NCBI RefSeq assembly: GCF_900109945.1
Contig: NZ_FOBX01000009.1
Span: 310,001-374,000 of the forward strand
From: Bradyrhizobium sp. OK095
GTDB lineage: Bacteria; Pseudomonadota; Alphaproteobacteria; Rhizobiales; Xanthobacteraceae
Length of the DNA: 64,000 bases
Reading direction: 5' to 3'
The position numbers and the translations under genes are program-made. Below, piece by piece: positions 60,221 to 64,000 of this stretch. How positions within the stretch are numbered: the first letter of the stretch is position 1; the number at the start of each line of letters is the position of its first letter. Under the pieces are notes generated by a model. It had not been told where the DNA came from. It made no database searches and saw nothing but the letters and a program-made list of their open reading frames with translations.

Positions 60221-61083
60221 GCCTCCGGCCTCTCACCGACCGTGACCTTGAAGCTGACCGGCTCGCCGCCGCGGCGCACCGCGACATCGACGATTGCGCC
60301 GACGCTCGCAGGCCCCAGCGTCCGCGACAGCGCGCGCACGCCGGAGAGCTTCTGGTCGTTGACCGCGACGATCACGTCGCCCTGGCGGATGCCGGCCGCC
60401 GCCGAAGGTCCTGTCTTGTCGACATTCATCACCATCGCGCCGACGCCGTCGTCGAGCCGCACCGGCTGGAGCCCGAGGCCGAGATATCCGCGCGCGATGC
60501 GGCCGCGTGCCTCGAGCTGCGGCGCGACGCGCTGGATCGTCGCCGTTGGAATGACGAGCACGCGTCGCGGTCCGAGCACCGCCATGCCGAAGGCTTCGCC
60601 CGACGCATCGAGCGCAAGCCCGCCCTCCTGGCTCGGACGCAGGCGAATGTCGAGCTCGATCCGCGCATCGATGTCGCCGCCACGCAAGGAGCGCCAGCCC
60701 TTGCCTGATGCCGACACCATCCCGAGCGCGGCGCTCGGCGTCTCGCGGTTGGTGGCAACCACGACCGACAACGTGCCGAGGGGCGGGATGGTCGCGGCGA
60801 GCTTGACCGGCGGGCCGCTGGCCTCAGTGCGCAGCAGCGCGATGTCGGTGGTGTGGTCACGGCCGACGATCGTTGCGACCGCTCGGCTGCCGTCGGGGAG
60901 GCCGACCTCGACCTCGCCCTCGTCGGCCAGCGCCTCGTCGGCGGTCACGATCAGGCCTGCCTTCCAGACGAAGCCGGTTGAGCGGGAGCGATGCGAGTGC
61001 ACGGAGACGACGGACGGCGCGGTGCGCGCCACGATCTCCGCCAGCGCGGACGACAGTGAGGACAAAGGCGTAAGGTCGGGCAT
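60217..61083 (-). CDS. HtrA/DegP-like pseudoprotease with PDZ domain
   Basis: A 288-residue protein of the trypsin-like S1C/PDZ fold. It keeps the fold landmarks GLIVTADEALA, TIVGRDHTTDIALL and RLRPSQEGGLALDASGEAFG, and a C-terminal PDZ (about 198-288: GYLGLGLQPVRL, GPSAAAGIRQGDVIVAVNDQK). In HtrA these read TNNHVV and GNSGGP, so the catalytic His is Glu50 and the catalytic Ser is Glu153, while Asp80 is kept. It has no signal peptide. It should be a cytoplasmic non-proteolytic binding protein. It is in an operon with the LuxR-HTH gene. Confidence 0.82.
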   Translation of the reverse strand: MPDLTPLSSLSSALAEIVARTAPSVVSVHSHRSRSTGFVWKAGLIVTADEALADEGEVEVGLPDGSRAVATIVGRDHTTDIALLRTEASGPPVKLAATIPPLGTLSVVVATNRETPSAALGMVSASGKGWRSLRGGDIDARIELDIRLRPSQEGGLALDASGEAFGMAVLGPRRVLVIPTATIQRVAPQLEARGRIARGYLGLGLQPVRLDDGVGAMVMNVDKTGPSAAAGIRQGDVIVAVNDQKLSGVRALSRTLGPASVGAIVDVAVRRGGEPVSFKVTVGERPEA

Positions 61084-61281
61084 GGCAGGCTCCTGTAAGC
61101 TGTCCTCAATCTGGGATGTCGCAGGCGATTGCGAAACTGGCCGGGTGGCCAGGACAGCCAATGGGACGGCACGACCCCGTGGGACCACGGCCGACGAACA
61201 TGTGATTGGGAGCCGCTCACGGGAACGTGTAGCAACAGCGGAATTGCGCCCTATGGCCTGGATTTCAGCGAGACCCGACCG
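61084..61281. promoter_or_regulatory. Divergent region between pseudoprotease and VOC genes
   Basis: These 198 bases separate the two divergent units and must hold their promoters. GC-rich; no strong motif recognised. Confidence 0.25.
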
Positions 61282-62247
61282 ATGACCATCGACCTCACCC
61301 GCCGCACCCTGCTTCAACTCGCCGGCGCGACGTCGCTTGCGATGGCGGCCGCAGCCGCCGCGCGTGCCGAGGGTATTCCGCAAGGCGGCGGGCCCACCTA
61401 TGCCAGCCGGACACCGATGCATGTCGGCATGGTAACGCTCCGGGTCAAGAACCTCGACACGGTGGCGGACTACTACCGCGACGTGATCGGACTCGCCGTG
61501 ATGGAGCGTTCGGCGACAGCTGCAAAGCTCGGCACGGCCGGCATCACGCTGCTCGTGCTCGAGGCGCGCCTTGATGCCGTGATCGAGCCGCGCAATGCCG
61601 CAGGCCTCTACCACACCGCCTTCCTGATGCCGACCCGCAAGGATCTCGCGCGCTGGCTGGTGCATGCCGCTTCGCATCGCGTGCAGCTGTCGGGCTTTGC
61701 CGATCACCTCGTCAGCGAATCTGTTTACCTCGATGACCCCGAAGGCAACGGCATCGAGGTCTATGCCGACCGCGCTCCCTCGCAATGGCAGTGGAGCGAG
61801 GGCAGCGTGAAGATGGCGAGCGACGAGCTCAACATCCCCGATCTGCTGTCGCTGACCAATACGCGCGTCGCCGATTATGCCAGGGCGCCGGACGGAATGC
61901 GCATCGGCCACATGCATCTGCGCGTCGGTGATCTCACGGAAGCCGAGCGCTTCTATCACGGCACGGTCGGCCTCGACCCAACCCGCAGCCGCAACGGCGC
62001 TGCGTTCCTGTCGTCTGGCCGCTACCATCATCATCTCGGCATGAATGTCTGGCAGAGTCAGGGCGCCGGTCAGCGCGACGATTCGACCACGGGCCTTGCC
62101 TGGTTCTCGCTGGTGACGGAGAAGCAGGACATTCTCGCCGCCCAGGAGGAGCGCCTGCGCAAGGGCGGCACGCAAGTCACAGCGCTTGCGGATGGCGTGG
62201 AGGCGATCGATCCCTGGGGAACGCGGGTGCGGCTGCTCAAGGTTTGA
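61282..62247 (+). CDS. Tat-exported VOC (glyoxalase/extradiol dioxygenase) family protein
   Basis: A 321-residue protein with a twin-arginine signal (DLTRRTLLQLAGATSLAMAA, cleavage near ARA) and two VOC modules. The first keeps possible metal ligands His (PMHVGMVTL), His (LYHTAFLMP) and Glu (DPEGNGIEVYAD). The second has His (GHMHLRVG) and HHHLGMN but ends DPWGTRVRLL, with Arg where the Glu is usual. It resembles CatE-type ring-cleavage dioxygenases, but periplasmic export is unusual for those. It lies upstream of a DapA-family and a molybdenum enzyme gene. Confidence 0.82.
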   Translation: MTIDLTRRTLLQLAGATSLAMAAAAAARAEGIPQGGGPTYASRTPMHVGMVTLRVKNLDTVADYYRDVIGLAVMERSATAAKLGTAGITLLVLEARLDAVIEPRNAAGLYHTAFLMPTRKDLARWLVHAASHRVQLSGFADHLVSESVYLDDPEGNGIEVYADRAPSQWQWSEGSVKMASDELNIPDLLSLTNTRVADYARAPDGMRIGHMHLRVGDLTEAERFYHGTVGLDPTRSRNGAAFLSSGRYHHHLGMNVWQSQGAGQRDDSTTGLAWFSLVTEKQDILAAQEERLRKGGTQVTALADGVEAIDPWGTRVRLLKV

Positions 62248-62309
62248 TCCAAGGCGCGCGCATTGGTAATAACCGGAGAGTGCAGCTCATTTTCCGGGAC
62301 CCGCGCGAC

Positions 62310-63185
62310 ATGACCGACTTCCACGGCGTCTTCCCCTACCTCGTCTCGCCCGTCGATGCCGATGGTGCGGTCCGCACCAACGTGTTCGCAAAACTCTGCG
62401 ACGATCTGATCGGCGCCGGCGTCCACGGGCTGACGCCGCTGGGCTCGACCGGCGAATTCGCCTATCTCAATGCCGCGCAGCGCAGCGCGATCGTGCGGAC
62501 CACGATTGAGGCTGCGAAGGGCCGCGTGCCCGTGGTGGCCGGCGTCGCCTCCACCTCGACGGCGGACGCAGTCGCACAGGCGAAGGCCTATCAGAAGCTC
62601 GGCGCCAACGGCATTCTGGCGATCCTGGAGGCCTATTTCCCGCTCGCGGATGCCCAGGTTGAATCCTATTTCCGCGCCATTGCGGATGCCGTGGACATTC
62701 CCGTCGTCATCTACACCAATCCGCAATTCCAGCGTTCCGATTTGACGCTGGACGTGATCGCACGCCTCGCCGAGCACCCGCGCATCGGCTACATCAAGGA
62801 CGCCTCGACCAACACCGGCCGGCTGCTCTCGATCATGAACCGCTGCGGCGATGCCTTGCGCGTGTTCTCGGCCTCCGCCCATATCCCGGCCGCGGTCATG
62901 CTGATTGGCGGCCAAGGCTGGATGGCGGGGCCCGCCTGCATCATTCCGCGCCAGAGCGTCGCGCTCTATGACCTCTGCAAGGCCGGCCGCTGGGACGAGG
63001 CCGTGGTGCTCCAGCGCAGGCTGTGGCGGATCAACGAAGCCTTCGCCCGCTTCAATCTCGCGGCCTGCATCAAGGCGGGGCTCAGCCTCCAGGGCTACGA
63101 TGTCGGCGACCCCGTCCCGCCGCAGGCGCCGCTGACGGCCGATGCGCGCAAGGTCGTGGAAGCGGCGCTAAAGGCGCTGGCGTAG
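62310..63185 (+). CDS. DapA/N-acetylneuraminate lyase family aldolase
   Basis: A 291-residue class I aldolase of the DHDPS fold. Landmarks: GVFPYLVSPVDADG, GLTPLGSTGEFAYL, VIYTNPQFQ (Tyr) and GYIKDAS with the Schiff-base Lys. The GSTGE and YTNPQF variants are unlike true DapA, so a different keto acid is likely. The chosen ATG at 62310 excludes a frame extension. It begins 62 bases after the VOC gene. Confidence 0.9.
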   Translation: MTDFHGVFPYLVSPVDADGAVRTNVFAKLCDDLIGAGVHGLTPLGSTGEFAYLNAAQRSAIVRTTIEAAKGRVPVVAGVASTSTADAVAQAKAYQKLGANGILAILEAYFPLADAQVESYFRAIADAVDIPVVIYTNPQFQRSDLTLDVIARLAEHPRIGYIKDASTNTGRLLSIMNRCGDALRVFSASAHIPAAVMLIGGQGWMAGPACIIPRQSVALYDLCKAGRWDEAVVLQRRLWRINEAFARFNLAACIKAGLSLQGYDVGDPVPPQAPLTADARKVVEAALKALA

Positions 63186-63307
63186 CTGCCATCCCGGGGC
63201 GTCCGCATGCCGAAATCGCGGATATCCCGCCCAAAACCGCGGCTGGTATGCCTCCGGTCGATCCGCTAAAAGGCACCCCGCAGTTTTGACTTAAGGGACC
63301 TAGCGGA

Positions 63308-64000
63308 ATGAACATTCTTCCCGGCAATTTGCGTTTCGGAGCGGGCCAGCCCGTCAAGCGTTTGGAAGACCAGCGGCTGCTCACCGGGAAGGGGCAATTC
63401 ATCGACGACAAGCCGGAGGACGGCGCGCTGTGGTTGCATGTGCTGCGCTCGCCGCACGCCCACGCGAAGATCGTGTCGATCGATACCAACGCAGCGGCCG
63501 GCATGCCCGGCGTCACTGCGATCTATACCGGCGCCGACCTCGTCAAGGACGATGTCGGCACCATCCCGACACTGAGCATCTTCAAGCGCCCCGACGGCAA
63601 GCCGATGACGGTGCCGCCCCGCCGCCTGCTCGCCCATGAGATCGTGCGTTACACCGGCGAGGCGGTGGCCGCGGTGGTGGCGTCCTCGCGTGCAGAGGCC
63701 CAGAGCGCGGCCGAGGCGATTGTGGTCGAATACGACGTGCAGCCCGCGGTGGTCGATCCGGTCGAGGCGGTAAAACCCGGCGCGCCCGTGGTGTGGCCGG
63801 AGGCGCCCGACAACATCGTCGGCGCGATGGCTTACGGCGATGCGGCCAAGGTGGACGAAGCCTTTGCCACAGCCGCACACACGGTCGAGCTCGACATCAT
63901 CAGCCAGCGCCTCGTGCCGTCCGCGATGGAGCCGCGCTCGACCATTGCCGAGATCGACAAGAAGACCGGGCGTCTCCTGCTGCACGTGCAGACACAGACG
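63308..64000 (+). CDS. Xanthine dehydrogenase family molybdopterin-binding subunit (partial)
   Basis: The N-terminal 231 residues of a large subunit, cut by the window end. It starts MNILPGNLRFGAGQPVKRLE, with GKGQFIDD, ALWLHVLRSPHAHAKIVSID and RRLLAHEIVRYTGEAVAAVV, then AAEAIVVEYDVQPAVVDPVEA, which are typical of the aldehyde oxidase/xanthine dehydrogenase a/b hammerhead domain (CoxL/XdhB type). The molybdenum-binding domain would lie beyond the end. It hydroxylates an N-heterocycle or aldehyde, or oxidises CO; the substrate cannot be told from this part. Confidence 0.9.
   Translation, partial: MNILPGNLRFGAGQPVKRLEDQRLLTGKGQFIDDKPEDGALWLHVLRSPHAHAKIVSIDTNAAAGMPGVTAIYTGADLVKDDVGTIPTLSIFKRPDGKPMTVPPRRLLAHEIVRYTGEAVAAVVASSRAEAQSAAEAIVVEYDVQPAVVDPVEAVKPGAPVVWPEAPDNIVGAMAYGDAAKVDEAFATAAHTVELDIISQRLVPSAMEPRSTIAEIDKKTGRLLLHVQTQT

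Overview
The window is high-GC, densely coded chromosomal DNA that looks like a Bradyrhizobium-type alphaproteobacterium. The grounds are the dnaG-rpoD pair, an RpoH-type sigma factor, the rhizobial RIME-like and REP-like palindromes, a single-chain acyl-CoA carboxylase of the kind known in Rhodopseudomonas relatives, and the general protein style. I see no complete insertion sequence, prophage or CRISPR array. The species is an inference from family resemblance, not from a search.

Layout. 1-2776: two overlapping transglutaminase-like proteins, a gamma-glutamylcyclotransferase-like protein, and a convergent short-type chlorite dismutase. 2938-7498: dnaG and rpoD. 7542-9916: a lower-GC two-gene KAP P-loop NTPase cassette that looks inserted. 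10015-21900: housekeeping and cell-envelope genes (DCC protein, DUF817, OmpA, lytic transglycosylase, SDR, response regulator, LysE, a 22-residue lysine-rich peptide, GGDEF, amidase_2, rpoH, RluD-like). 21958-24813: tRNA-Glu(CTC) followed by an accessory stretch (2H phosphoesterase, truncated HigA antitoxin, TPR protein, and a ~620-bp structured non-coding repeat). 24814-29378: amidohydrolase plus CobW-type GTPase, GFA protein, lipoprotein, two unknown Cys-motif proteins. 29686-37748: chemoreceptor, then a tightly packed five-gene ABC importer/PuuE-like operon divergent from a GntR regulator and an Asp/Glu racemase-fold gene. 37875-50424: single-chain acyl-CoA carboxylase, sigma54 activator, luciferase-like monooxygenase plus flavin reductase, dgoK-dgoA, poxB, thioesterase. 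50578-53839: PG-binding membrane protein, amidase, cyanurate/barbiturate-type ring-opening amidohydrolase. 53840-55013: a cluster of palindromes and a second copy of the structured repeat. 55014-64000: tex, a secreted glycine-rich protein, an OmpR-type two-component pair, a LuxR-HTH protein overlapping an HtrA-like pseudoprotease, and a Tat-exported VOC protein, DapA-family aldolase and xanthine-dehydrogenase-type subunit cut by the window end.

Themes. Several neighbourhoods suggest use of cyclic amides and ureides: the importer with a PuuE-like enzyme and racemase fold, and the ring-opening amidohydrolase with an amidase. Others suggest galactonate use (dgoK-dgoA) and acyl-CoA carboxylation. 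Unusual points are: loss of zinc ligands in DnaG; a split KAP system; a racemase-fold protein without its cysteines; an HtrA-like protein with Glu in place of catalytic His and Ser; a chromosomal chlorite dismutase; and a repeated non-coding element whose two copies keep their base-pairing arms while diverging in sequence.
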